A DNA stretch of 64,000 bases from Actinocorallia herbida (lineage in GTDB: Bacteria; Actinomycetota; Actinomycetes; Streptosporangiales; Streptosporangiaceae): positions 2,914,001 to 2,978,000 of the forward strand of contig NZ_RJKE01000001.1 in NCBI RefSeq assembly GCF_003751225.1, read 5' to 3'. The position numbers and the translations under genes are program-made. Under the pieces are notes generated by a model. The model made no database searches, had not been told where the DNA came from, and worked only from the letters and a program-made list of their open reading frames with translations. Of this stretch, positions 16,656-24,523 are shown in pieces. How positions within the stretch are numbered: position 1 is the stretch's first letter; each line of letters opens with the position of its first letter.

Positions 16656-17195
16656 ATGGGAACCACTGCCCTGCTGGTCATCGACATGTTCAACCCGTAC
16701 CGGCACGAGGACGCCGAGCGGCTGCAGCACAGCGCGGCCGGGATCGTCGGGCCGCTCGCGGGGCTGGTGCGGCGCGCGGCGGCCTCGGGGGAGGGGCTCG
16801 TGGTCTACGTCAACGACAATCTCGGGGACTTCTCGGCCACCCGGGACGACCTCGTGGAAAGGGCGCTCGCGGGAGCGCGCCCGGATCTCATCGAGCCCCT
16901 GGTGCCCGCGCCCGATTGCGCGTTCCTCACGAAGATCCGCCATAGCGCCTTCTACGGCACGCCGCTGGAGTACCTGCTGAGCCATCGGGACGTCGACTCC
17001 GTCCTGCTGACGGGACAGGTCACCGAGCAGTGCGTCCTGTACACCGCGCTGGACGCCTATATCCGGCACATCCCGCTCGCGGTCGTCACCGACGCCGTCG
17101 CGCACATCGATCCGGAGCTGGGCGCCGCCGCGGTGCGGATGATGCGGCGGAACATGCGGGCCGACCTCGTCACGGCCGGCGAGTGCTTCGCCTGA
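16656..17195 (+). CDS. Isochorismatase-family cysteine hydrolase
   Basis: A 179-aa protein with the catalytic triad of the family: Asp in LLVIDMFNPY (about residue 9), Lys in FLTKIRHSAFYGT, and Cys in TGQVTEQCVLYTA, preceded by the non-prolyl cis-peptide region. Members hydrolyse vinyl ethers or amides (isochorismate, nicotinamide, N-carbamoyl compounds). The single-domain length excludes the aryl-carrier form of isochorismatases in siderophore pathways, and no siderophore genes lie nearby. The start ATG at 16656 gives the natural N-terminus MGTTALLVIDMF. About 250 bases upstream carry no gene. Confidence 0.85.
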   Translation: MGTTALLVIDMFNPYRHEDAERLQHSAAGIVGPLAGLVRRAAASGEGLVVYVNDNLGDFSATRDDLVERALAGARPDLIEPLVPAPDCAFLTKIRHSAFYGTPLEYLLSHRDVDSVLLTGQVTEQCVLYTALDAYIRHIPLAVVTDAVAHIDPELGAAAVRMMRRNMRADLVTAGECFA

Positions 17196-17199
17196 CGGG

Positions 17200-18480
17200 T
17201 CAGCCCAGGGCGTCGAGTTTGCGGCGGAGCACGCCGCGTTCGGCTTCGCCCGCGCACAGCTTGAGCGCGTGTTCGAACTCGGTGCGCGCCTCCTCGGGGC
17301 GGTCGAGGCGGCGGAAGAGTTCGCCGCGCACGGACGGCAGGAGGTGGGAGTGGGGGAGGGCGCCGGAGGCGGCGAGCGAGTCCACGAGGGGGAGGGCCGC
17401 GGCGGGGCCTTCGGCCATGGAGACGGCGACCGCCTTGTTGAGCTCCACGACGGGGGAAGGGGCGAGCGTGGCGAGGGCCTCGTAGAGGGCGACGATCCTT
17501 GCCCAGTCCGTCTCGGCGACCGAGGGGGCGACGGCGTGGCATTCGGCGATCGCGGCCTGGAGGCCGTAGGCGCCGAGGCCGCGGCCCGCGCGGGAGGCGT
17601 GCGCGAGGGCGGCCCTGCCGCGCGCGATCGCGCTGCGGTCCCAGCGGTGGCGGTCCTGGTCCTCCAACAGCACGGGGGAGCCGTCGGGGGCGGTGCGGGC
17701 GGGGAAACGGGCCGCGGTGAGCTCGAGGAGCGCGAGCAGGCCGTGCGCCTCGGGCAGCTCCGGGACGAGCCGGGCCAGCACCCGCGCGAGCCGCTGCGCC
17801 TCGCCCGCGAGGTCGAGCCTGATCACGGCGCGCCCGGAACTCGCCGACGACCCCTCGGTGAAGATCACATAGATGACGTTCAGGACCGAGGTGAGCCGGG
17901 CCGTCCGCTCCTCGGCGTCGGGCACCGCGAAGGGGACGCCCGCGAGCGCCTTCTTCGCCCGGGTGATCCTGGCCTGGACGGTCGCGGCCGGGACGAGGAA
18001 GGCCTGGGCGATCTCGTCGCTGGTCAGGCCGCCGACGACGCGCAGGGTGAGCGCCACCCGGGACTCGCGCGACAGCACGGGATGGCACGCGGTGAACATG
18101 AGCGCGAGGGCGTCGTCGTCCATCCGGTCCGGGTCCCAGAGGACCTCCTCGGCGGCGCGCGCCGGATCGGCGGGCGCGCCTCCGGCGGCGGCGCCGCCCT
18201 CGCCCAGCTCGCGGGCGAGGGCGGCGTACCGCTCGTCGAGGGCGGATCGGCGGCGGAACCCGTCGATCGCGCGGCGCCTGCCGACGGTGAGCAGCCACCC
18301 GGCCGGGCTGCGAGGCACCCCGTCGCGCGGCCAGCTCACCAGGGCCTCGGCCAGCGCCTCCTGGGCGAGGTCCTCGGCGAGCGCGAAGTCGCCGGTGTAG
18401 CGGGCGAGCGCGCCGACGATCCGCGCCGACTCGATCCGCCACACCGCGGCGACGGCCTCACGGCCGGTGGGGTCCGCCAT
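17200..18480 (-). CDS. ECF42-type RNA polymerase sigma factor
   Basis: A 426-aa extracytoplasmic-function sigma factor. Regions 2 and 4 are clear: FALAEDLAQEALAEALVSWP near residue 35 and LTLRVVGGLTSDEIAQAFLVPAATVQARITRAKKAL near 190. About 200 extra C-terminal residues (ALARGRAALAHASRAG, ALYEALATLAPSPVVELNKAVAV) form the helical, TPR-like extension that defines the ECF42 group, which has no anti-sigma factor and is regulated with a DGPF/YCII partner. That partner lies immediately upstream (18494-18913), 13 bases away. Target promoters cannot be deduced; their own promoter upstream of 18913 is a candidate. Confidence 0.9.
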   Translation of the reverse strand: MADPTGREAVAAVWRIESARIVGALARYTGDFALAEDLAQEALAEALVSWPRDGVPRSPAGWLLTVGRRRAIDGFRRRSALDERYAALARELGEGGAAAGGAPADPARAAEEVLWDPDRMDDDALALMFTACHPVLSRESRVALTLRVVGGLTSDEIAQAFLVPAATVQARITRAKKALAGVPFAVPDAEERTARLTSVLNVIYVIFTEGSSASSGRAVIRLDLAGEAQRLARVLARLVPELPEAHGLLALLELTAARFPARTAPDGSPVLLEDQDRHRWDRSAIARGRAALAHASRAGRGLGAYGLQAAIAECHAVAPSVAETDWARIVALYEALATLAPSPVVELNKAVAVSMAEGPAAALPLVDSLAASGALPHSHLLPSVRGELFRRLDRPEEARTEFEHALKLCAGEAERGVLRRKLDALG

Positions 18481-18493
18481 CGTCACGTCCCGT

Positions 18494-18913
18494 TCAGAGC
18501 TGGCCGGTCTCTTCCCGCCACGCCCGCTCCTTCTGGACCCAGACGTTGTCCTGCGGGAACTCGTCGATCGTCGGCACCCGCCGGATCTCGGTCTTGAACC
18601 CGTCCCCGGAGATCGGCGCCCGCTTCGCCCACTCGACCGCCTCCTCCTTGGACGCCACGTTGAGGATCCAGTAACCGCCGAACAGTTCCTTCGTCTCCCC
18701 GTACGGCCCGTCGGTGACGATGGGCGGCTCGGTCGAGTAGTCGACCACGACACCTTCCGCCGCGTCCTCCAGCCCCTCGGCGGCCAGCAGCACCCCGGCC
18801 CGGATCAACTCGTCGTTGAACCGGCCCATCGTGTCCAGCATCTCCCCGAAGTCCACGTCCGCGAACTTCGCAATGGCCTCGTCGGTGGCGCGCATGATCA
18901 GCATGTACTTCAC
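18494..18913 (-). CDS. YCII-family protein, partner of the ECF42 sigma factor
   Basis: A 139-aa cytoplasmic protein beginning MKYMLIMRATDEA, typical of YCII-like domains, with the DGPYGETKELFGGYWIL motif equivalent to the DGPF signature. The conserved His/Asp pair of YCII enzymes is not obvious. Genes of this type accompany ECF42 sigma factors and are thought to act with them, with the molecular role still unclear. Translation and probably transcription run from here into the sigma gene. Confidence 0.88.
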   Translation of the reverse strand: MKYMLIMRATDEAIAKFADVDFGEMLDTMGRFNDELIRAGVLLAAEGLEDAAEGVVVDYSTEPPIVTDGPYGETKELFGGYWILNVASKEEAVEWAKRAPISGDGFKTEIRRVPTIDEFPQDNVWVQKERAWREETGQL

Positions 18914-19051
18914 GGTTCGTCTCCTCGCTCGTCCGGGCCCCTTGCGGACCCTTCCACCCTAGGTCGAACGGCGAACCCGGCGGATCGACATGGGTCTCGA
19001 ACAAATCCCAGAAGTTCTCCCCAAGGGCTCCGCCGGGCGAGAATGGACGCC

Positions 19052-19684
19052 ATGCGCGCCCGCCCGATCTCCCCGGAACACCTGGTGGACGCACTGCGTG
19101 ACCGCATCGCGTCCTTCCCCCGGGATCGGCGCGTCCGCGTCGCCATCGACGGCCCCGACGCCGCCCACCCGGCCGTCCTGGCCGACGCCCTGGTCCAGCC
19201 CCTGCGCGCGCTGGGCAGAGAAGCCGTCCGCGTCTCCGCCCGCGACTTCCTCCGCCCCGCCTCCCTCCGCTTCGAATCAGGCCGAGAAGACCCCGACGCC
19301 TACTACGACGACCGGCTCGACACCTCCGCCCTGGACCGCGAGGTGCTCGGCCCCTTGGAACCCGGCGGAACGGGCAAGGTACTGCCAAGCCTCTGGGACG
19401 CCGACCGTGACCGGGCCACCCGTGCCCCGTACGTCGACCTTCGGGAAGGCGGCGTCCTGCTTCTCGACGGCACCCTTCTCCTCGGCCGCCGGCTCCCCTT
19501 CGATCTGACGGTCCACCTGAGCCTGTCGCCCGCGGCCTTGTCCCGCCGCACCCCCGCCGCCCTGGCCTGGACCCTCCCGGCCTACGACCGCTACCGCGTC
19601 GAGGCCGAACCCCTCGCCACGGCCGACATAGCCGTGGTCGTCGACGACCCCCGCCACCCGGCCCTGGTCGTCGACCCCGCCTGA
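19052..19684 (+). CDS. Uridine kinase-like protein with degenerate P-loop
   Basis: A 210-aa protein resembling actinobacterial 'uridine kinase' proteins (FYLRPASLRFE.G.EDPDAYYDDRLD, LLLDGTLLL). The usual Walker A GxxGxGKS should follow VRVAIDG, but here the stretch reads IDGPDAAHPAVLADAL with neither the glycine pattern nor Lys-Ser. The DGTLLL strand and several family blocks remain. ATG 19052 is preferred because GGCGAG lies ten bases upstream; ATG 19043 is also in frame. It is convergent with livF, with a terminator between them. Without the lysine, phosphate transfer is doubtful; a non-catalytic role is possible. Confidence 0.7.
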   Translation: MRARPISPEHLVDALRDRIASFPRDRRVRVAIDGPDAAHPAVLADALVQPLRALGREAVRVSARDFLRPASLRFESGREDPDAYYDDRLDTSALDREVLGPLEPGGTGKVLPSLWDADRDRATRAPYVDLREGGVLLLDGTLLLGRRLPFDLTVHLSLSPAALSRRTPAALAWTLPAYDRYRVEAEPLATADIAVVVDDPRHPALVVDPA

Positions 19685-19716
19685 CGCCTCCGCCCGGCCC
19701 GCGCCGGGCGGAGGCG
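19685..19716. terminator. Bidirectional terminator
   Basis: A perfect 14-bp GC-rich stem (CGCCTCCGCCCGGC and its complement) with a four-base loop CCGC sits just behind the uridine kinase-like gene and before the convergent livF stop. There is no T-run; in actinomycetes GC hairpins of this kind commonly end transcription. Confidence 0.75.
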
Positions 19717-19722
19717 ACGGGG

Positions 19723-20454
19723 TCAGGGGGCCGTGTCGGCGCCGAGGTAAACGGACTGGATGGCCGGGTCGGCGGCCACTTCGGCCGCCGGGCCGGAGAG
19801 TGCCACCGTTCCGCGTTCGAGGACGTAGGCGCGGTCGGCGAGTTTGAGGGCGACCATGGCCAGTTGCTCGACCAGCAGGATGGGGAGTCCCTGGTCGGTG
19901 TTGAGGCGTTTGATGTGGGTGAAGACCTCGGCGGCGCGGAGGGGGGCCAGGCCCAGGGTCGGTTCGTCGAGGACGAGGAGTTTGGGGCGGCTCATGAGGG
20001 CGCGGGCCACGGCGAGCATCTGGGCCTCACCGCCGGAGAGGGTGCCCGCGCGTTGGTCGCGGCGTTCGGCGAGACGGGGAAAGAGGTCGAGCATCTCCGT
20101 CAGCAGGCGCTTTTCCGCGGTGCGGTCCCGGCGGAGGCCGAAGGCGCCGAGACGGAGATTCTCCAGGACGGTGTGGTCGGGGAAGATCTGGCGGCCTTCG
20201 GGGACGTGGCCGAGGCCGAGGGCGGGGCGGCGGTGGCCGGGGACCCTGGTGATGTCCCGGCCGGAGAGCCGCACCACCCCGGCCGACGGCTTGAGCAGGC
20301 CGGACAGGACGCGGAGCGTCGTGCTCTTGCCCGCGCCGTTCGGGCCGAGCAGGACGACGAACTCGCCCTCGCCGACGGTGAGGTCCACCCCGCGGACGGC
20401 CTTGACGCCTCCGTATCCGGCGTGGACCCCGGACAGTTCCAGCACCGGGGCCAT
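19723..20454 (-). CDS. livF: ABC transporter ATP-binding protein, branched-chain amino acid type
   Basis: A 243-aa ATPase of the LivF class. It contains Walker A GPNGAGKST (about 38-46), the LivF-specific HVPEGRQIFPDHTVLENL block, signature GTLSGGEAQMLAVARAL, Walker B LLVLDEPTLGLAP and the switch His region (ILLVEQ). The start overlaps the end of the fused permease gene (TGATG). With LivH, the LivM-LivG fusion and the substrate-binding lipoprotein it makes a complete importer. The cargo may be an amino acid or, as in many actinobacteria, an amide, urea or an aromatic acid. Confidence 0.92.
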   Translation of the reverse strand: MAPVLELSGVHAGYGGVKAVRGVDLTVGEGEFVVLLGPNGAGKSTTLRVLSGLLKPSAGVVRLSGRDITRVPGHRRPALGLGHVPEGRQIFPDHTVLENLRLGAFGLRRDRTAEKRLLTEMLDLFPRLAERRDQRAGTLSGGEAQMLAVARALMSRPKLLVLDEPTLGLAPLRAAEVFTHIKRLNTDQGLPILLVEQLAMVALKLADRAYVLERGTVALSGPAAEVAADPAIQSVYLGADTAP

Positions 20455-22253
20455 CAGGCCACCTCCTCGATCAGGTCGGGGCGGCCCAGGTAGGCCTCCA
20501 GCACCTTCGGGTCCCGCCGCACCGTCTCGGGCGGGCCGGCCGCGATGACCTTGCCGCCGTCGATGACGGTGATCTCGTCGCAGAGGCCCATCACGAACTC
20601 CACGTTGTGCTCGATGAGGACGACGGCCAGGCCGCGGTCCCGGAACGTCCGGCAGAGCCTGCCGAGCGCGTCGATCTCGGCGGGCGTCAGGCCGGTCGCG
20701 GGCTCGTCGAGGATGAGGACGCGCGGTCCGGACGCGACGGCCCGCACCACTTCGAGCAGCCGCTTCTGCCCGTGGGAGAGCGAGCCGGCCAGGCGGTGCG
20801 CGCGGCCGGAGAGCCCGGCGAAGGCCAGTAGCCGCGCGGCGGCCTCCCGCCCGGCCCTCTCCCGACGCCGGTAGGACGGCAGGCGCAGCACCGCCGCGAG
20901 CCACCCGTAGCCTTCACGCCGCCGCATGCCGGTGAGCACGTTGTCAAGGACGGTCTGCTGCTCGAACAGGTGCGGGACCTGGAAGACCCGGGTGACGCCG
21001 AGCGCGGGCACCTGCCACGCCTTGGCCGGGGAGGGTTCCCCGAAGACGAGGACCTCGCCCGCGTCCAGGGCGTGGAACCGGGTGAGGCAGGACACGGTGG
21101 TGGATTTGCCGGATCCGTTCGGCCCGATGATCCCGTGCACGGTCCCCGCGCGGACCGCGACGTCGACCCCGTCGACCGCCTTGACACCGCCGAAGTGCTT
21201 GACCAGGCCGCGTCCTTCCAGCGCCGGGTGGTCGGTCTCCGGTGGCTCTGGCAGGATCCCGTCCGGTAGGCTGGCCTCCGGCTCGGCCTCGCCGGACACC
21301 TCGCCGTCGTCGACCCTGCCGAAGCGGCTCGCCCGAAACGTCCCGACGATCCCGCGTGGCAGCACGATCATCGTCATCAGCAGCGCGACGCCCAGGATCA
21401 GCGTCGTGTAGCGCCCGTAGTCCTTGATGAGTTCGACGAGCAGCGCGACGACCCCGACCCCGAGGACGGGTCCGACGAGCGTGCCGATGCCGCCGACGAA
21501 CAGTCCGACGAAGAAGGTGAGCCCGTTGTCCAGCAGCCCGACGTCCGGGTTGATGAAGCCGAGCTGGAGCGCGTAGAGCGCGCCCGACACGCCCGCGATG
21601 CCGCCCGCGACGGTGAAGACCAGCAGCCGGGTGGTCGCGGGCCTGACCCCCATCGCCGACGCGGTGTCCGGGCTCTCCATGACGGCGAGCGAAGCCCGTC
21701 CGACGCCGCTGCGCATGAGGTTGCGCTGGACGAGATAGGCGAGACCCAGGAACACGAGCACCACGTAATAGAAGGCGACCTTCGACAGAGACCCCGGGGC
21801 GACCCCGACGACGCCGTTGACGCCGCCCGTCACGTCCTCCCAGGCCCGTCCCGCCTCGATGACGATGAGGTTCGCCGCCAGGGTGATCATGCCGAAGTAC
21901 AGCGAAGTGGCTCGAAGGCTGACGAGCAGGACGGCCGCCGCCAGCCCCGCGCCCACCGGCACCGCCAAGGCGATCCCGACGGGCCAGGGCAGCCCGGCCT
22001 TCACGGTGAGGGACGCCGCGGCGTACCCGCCGACGAGCTGGAGCCCGGTGTGCAGCATCGACATCATCCCGCCGTACCCCATGGCGAGGTTGAGCGAGAT
22101 GGTGAGGATGCCGCTGATCGCCGCGGCCGCGACGACCCCGTTGTAGTAGGAGGCGTTGTAGCTGTAGAAGTCGGTGATGAATGGCCAGGCCAGCAGCACC
22201 GCGCCGAGGACGGCGCTGAGCGCGGCGAGGCCGAGCCGTACGGGGCGCGGCAT
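20454..22253 (-). CDS. Fused ABC permease and ATP-binding protein, LivM-LivG type
   Basis: One 599-aa chain joins a permease and an ATPase. Residues 1-about 320 are a LivM permease with about eight hydrophobic segments (SGILTISLNLAMGYGGMMSM, LGVGVVALLVELI). A charged linker (DDGEVSGEAEPEASLPDGIL) leads to a LivG ATPase: Walker A GPNGSGKST, LTRFHALDAGEVLVFG, signature GSLSHGQKRLLEVVRAV, Walker B VLILDEPATGLTP, and the LivG-specific IEHNVEFVM. In most genomes livM and livG are separate genes; here one reading frame runs through without a stop. ATG 22253 overlaps the livH stop. Confidence 0.9.
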   Translation of the reverse strand: MPRPVRLGLAALSAVLGAVLLAWPFITDFYSYNASYYNGVVAAAAISGILTISLNLAMGYGGMMSMLHTGLQLVGGYAAASLTVKAGLPWPVGIALAVPVGAGLAAAVLLVSLRATSLYFGMITLAANLIVIEAGRAWEDVTGGVNGVVGVAPGSLSKVAFYYVVLVFLGLAYLVQRNLMRSGVGRASLAVMESPDTASAMGVRPATTRLLVFTVAGGIAGVSGALYALQLGFINPDVGLLDNGLTFFVGLFVGGIGTLVGPVLGVGVVALLVELIKDYGRYTTLILGVALLMTMIVLPRGIVGTFRASRFGRVDDGEVSGEAEPEASLPDGILPEPPETDHPALEGRGLVKHFGGVKAVDGVDVAVRAGTVHGIIGPNGSGKSTTVSCLTRFHALDAGEVLVFGEPSPAKAWQVPALGVTRVFQVPHLFEQQTVLDNVLTGMRRREGYGWLAAVLRLPSYRRRERAGREAAARLLAFAGLSGRAHRLAGSLSHGQKRLLEVVRAVASGPRVLILDEPATGLTPAEIDALGRLCRTFRDRGLAVVLIEHNVEFVMGLCDEITVIDGGKVIAAGPPETVRRDPKVLEAYLGRPDLIEEVA

Positions 22254-23122
22254 CAGTGCGCCTCCCTTCGCTTGCCGAACAGGCCCGCGGGGAACAGTAC
22301 GAGGATCAGTCCGAGCAGGACGAATCCCACGAAGTTGCCCGCGGTCGGGCTGACGAGGTTGCGGACGACCGCGTCGAGCAGGCCGACGACGAGGCCGCCC
22401 GCGAGCGCGCCGCGCGGCGAGCCGACCCCGCCGATGACGGCGGCGGTGAAGCCCTTGATGGTGAAGACCAGGCCGCCCGCCGGGCCGATGAACAGCACGG
22501 GCGCCGCGAGCAGCCCCGCGACCGCGCAGATCACCGCGGCCATGGCGAAGCTCAGCACGACGATCCGCTGCACCGGGATCCCCATGATGACCGCGGTGTC
22601 GCGGCTGTGCGAGACGGCGCGAACGGCACGGCCGTAGGCGGTCCGGTGCAGGAACGCGTCGTACCCGGCCATGACCGCGACCGCGATGACGATCGCGCCG
22701 AGCTGCTGCCAGCCGACCATCGCGCCGAGCACGGTGAAGCCGCCCTCGACGACCGGCGCGGGCCGCAGCGCGTCGACGTCCCAGTAGCGCAGGGTGAACA
22801 GCGACTGGAAGATCATCGCGGTGGCGAGTGTGGCGACGATCCAGGCGTAGCGGGAGCCGGAGAGCTTCACCGGGAGCATGATCATGCGCTCCTGGGCGAG
22901 GCCGGCCGCGATCCCGACCAGCACGGTGATCGCGAACGCGGCGGGCCAGCCCCAGCCGGTCAGCGTGACGACCTGGTAGCCGACCGCCGCGCCCAGGACG
23001 AGCGTCTCGCCCTGGGCGAAGTTCATGACGCGGGTCGGCTGGAAGACGATCGCCAGGGCCAGCGCGACCAGGGCGTAGAGCGCACCGGAGAACAGGCCGT
23101 CGATCCAGACCCCGGCGCTCAT
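22253..23122 (-). CDS. livH: ABC transporter permease, branched-chain amino acid type
   Basis: A 289-aa LivH-family integral membrane protein with about eight hydrophobic segments, the opening GLFSGALYALVALALAIVF, the NFAQGE loop and a cytoplasmic coupling motif near ARAVSHSRDTAVIMGI. The family partner is the LivM half of the following gene, whose start overlaps this stop (TGATG). A 54-base spacer separates it from the substrate-binding protein gene. It should form the second half of the membrane pore. Confidence 0.92.
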   Translation of the reverse strand: MSAGVWIDGLFSGALYALVALALAIVFQPTRVMNFAQGETLVLGAAVGYQVVTLTGWGWPAAFAITVLVGIAAGLAQERMIMLPVKLSGSRYAWIVATLATAMIFQSLFTLRYWDVDALRPAPVVEGGFTVLGAMVGWQQLGAIVIAVAVMAGYDAFLHRTAYGRAVRAVSHSRDTAVIMGIPVQRIVVLSFAMAAVICAVAGLLAAPVLFIGPAGGLVFTIKGFTAAVIGGVGSPRGALAGGLVVGLLDAVVRNLVSPTAGNFVGFVLLGLILVLFPAGLFGKRREAH

Positions 23123-23176
23123 GCGGACACCTCGGGCACTTTGGCGCCTCCTTTTTCGCGGTGGTGGGGGATCGGG

Positions 23177-24373
23177 TCAGGAGCCGGCTTCGACGTCCTT
23201 GACGAACCAGCCCTGGGCGTCCTTCTGCCACTCATAGAGGTGGATGTCCTCCAGGGAGTAGAACTCGTGGGAGGAACCGGGGGCGATGGAGTTGCCGGAC
23301 GGCGTCTCGTCGGCGGACAGGTCGAGGGACTCGATCGCGGCGGCGACCTTCGCGGTGTCGTCGGCGCCTCCGGCGGCCTTCACGGCCTGGGACCATGCGT
23401 AGACGCAGTCGGCGGCCATGGCCGTCCCCTTGGGGGAGGTCGCGCCGCTCTCGGGGCCGACGTTCTTGCCGTAGGCGGCCTCGACGGCCTCGATGTGCTT
23501 CCGGTACCCGGGCCGCCACGCCGCCCTGTCGCGCATCGGGTACTGGTAGTTGGGCGCGGGGAAGATGGCGCCCTGCGCGTAGTCCCCGGCGGCCTCGATG
23601 AAGGTGATGTTCTGCATGCCGGAGCCCGCGCCCGCGAGTTCCCCGTCGTATCCGACCTCGGCGGCCGCTGCCATCGTCTTGGCGCCGCCGACGTTGGACG
23701 ACAGGAAGATGAGGTCGGCGTCCTTGAGCTTCTCGACGTACACCTTGTGGCTCTGGTCGTCGGCGCGGGTCTGCTGGAAGCCGAGGTACTCGATGCCGTA
23801 CTGACCGGCGGCCTCTTTGAGCATGGCGTCGAGGTTCTTGCCGGAGTCGTCGTTCTCGTAGATGAGGCCGAACGACCTCACGCCCGCGTCCTTGTAGTGC
23901 TGCATGAGCTTCTGGAGGTCGAGCCCGGTGGGGTCCTGGGAGCGGAAGCCGTAACCGAGCCCCGAGAAGTCGCCGGTGGAGACGCCGGGCTGGCAGTTGA
24001 CCTTCCGCGCCTGCTCGTAGACGCCCTTGGTGGCCTCGTAGAAGCTGGTCAGGCTGGGTCCGACGACGAGCTTCACCTGCTCGTCGCCCGCGAACTCGTT
24101 GGCCGCGGAGACCGCCTTGGCGGGGTCCAGCACGGTGTCGCGGACGACCAGCTCGACCTGCGAGCCGTCGATGCCGCCCGCCTCGTTGATCCGGTCGATC
24201 TCGACCTGGAGCGAGTTCTGCTGGGAGATGCCCAGGACCGCGAAGGCGCCGCTCATCGGCCCGGCGAGGCCGATCTTGATGGCCGGCTTGTCCGCGGCGG
24301 ACTTGCCGGAGCACCCGGCCGCCGTGACGGCGAGCACGGCGACCGAAGCGATGATCTTGAGGGAAGAGCGCAC
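23177..24373 (-). CDS. ABC transporter substrate-binding lipoprotein, periplasmic-binding type I
   Basis: A 398-aa extracytoplasmic receptor. The signal peptide ends in the lipobox-like AVTAAGC, so Cys21 should be lipidated. The mature part has the type I (LivJ/LivK) fold series: KIGLAGPMSGAFAVLG, INEAGGIDG, GPSLTSFYEATKGV, TADDQSHK, ATAVAADCVY-like helices. GTG 24373 follows GGGAG by eight bases, and the promoter at 24434-24462 lies upstream. It opens the importer operon and defines its cargo, which may be an amino acid, amide or another anion. The predicted ligand cannot be read from the pocket. Confidence 0.9.
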   Translation of the reverse strand: MRSSLKIIASVAVLAVTAAGCSGKSAADKPAIKIGLAGPMSGAFAVLGISQQNSLQVEIDRINEAGGIDGSQVELVVRDTVLDPAKAVSAANEFAGDEQVKLVVGPSLTSFYEATKGVYEQARKVNCQPGVSTGDFSGLGYGFRSQDPTGLDLQKLMQHYKDAGVRSFGLIYENDDSGKNLDAMLKEAAGQYGIEYLGFQQTRADDQSHKVYVEKLKDADLIFLSSNVGGAKTMAAAAEVGYDGELAGAGSGMQNITFIEAAGDYAQGAIFPAPNYQYPMRDRAAWRPGYRKHIEAVEAAYGKNVGPESGATSPKGTAMAADCVYAWSQAVKAAGGADDTAKVAAAIESLDLSADETPSGNSIAPGSSHEFYSLEDIHLYEWQKDAQGWFVKDVEAGS

Positions 24374-24433
24374 GAACTGACTCCCAAGTACTCAAGCATT
24401 CCGTCCACAGGAACGCTGTTTCGTACTGGGAGA

Positions 24434-24462
24434 CGTTAAGAACATGATCATATGACTGTCAA
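24434..24462 (-). promoter_or_regulatory. Promoter of the ABC importer operon
   Basis: On the minus strand TTGACA (24462-24457), 17 bases, TTAACG (24439-24434). The spacer contains the 8-bp palindrome ATGATCAT within ACATGATCATAT, a possible regulator site. The start codon of the binding protein is 61 bases downstream. A very good -35 box for this genome. Confidence 0.65.
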
Positions 24463-24523
24463 TAGGTCGGAACGTTTCCTGTTGTTACGGTCCAAGCCGC
24501 CCGGGGGTGACGAATCGCGCGGA

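Noticed and set aside
20454-23231. Single 925-codon protein through livH, livM and livG
   Set aside because: The upstream 325 codons are a shadow of livH in another frame; the real start ATG 22253 overlaps the livH stop.
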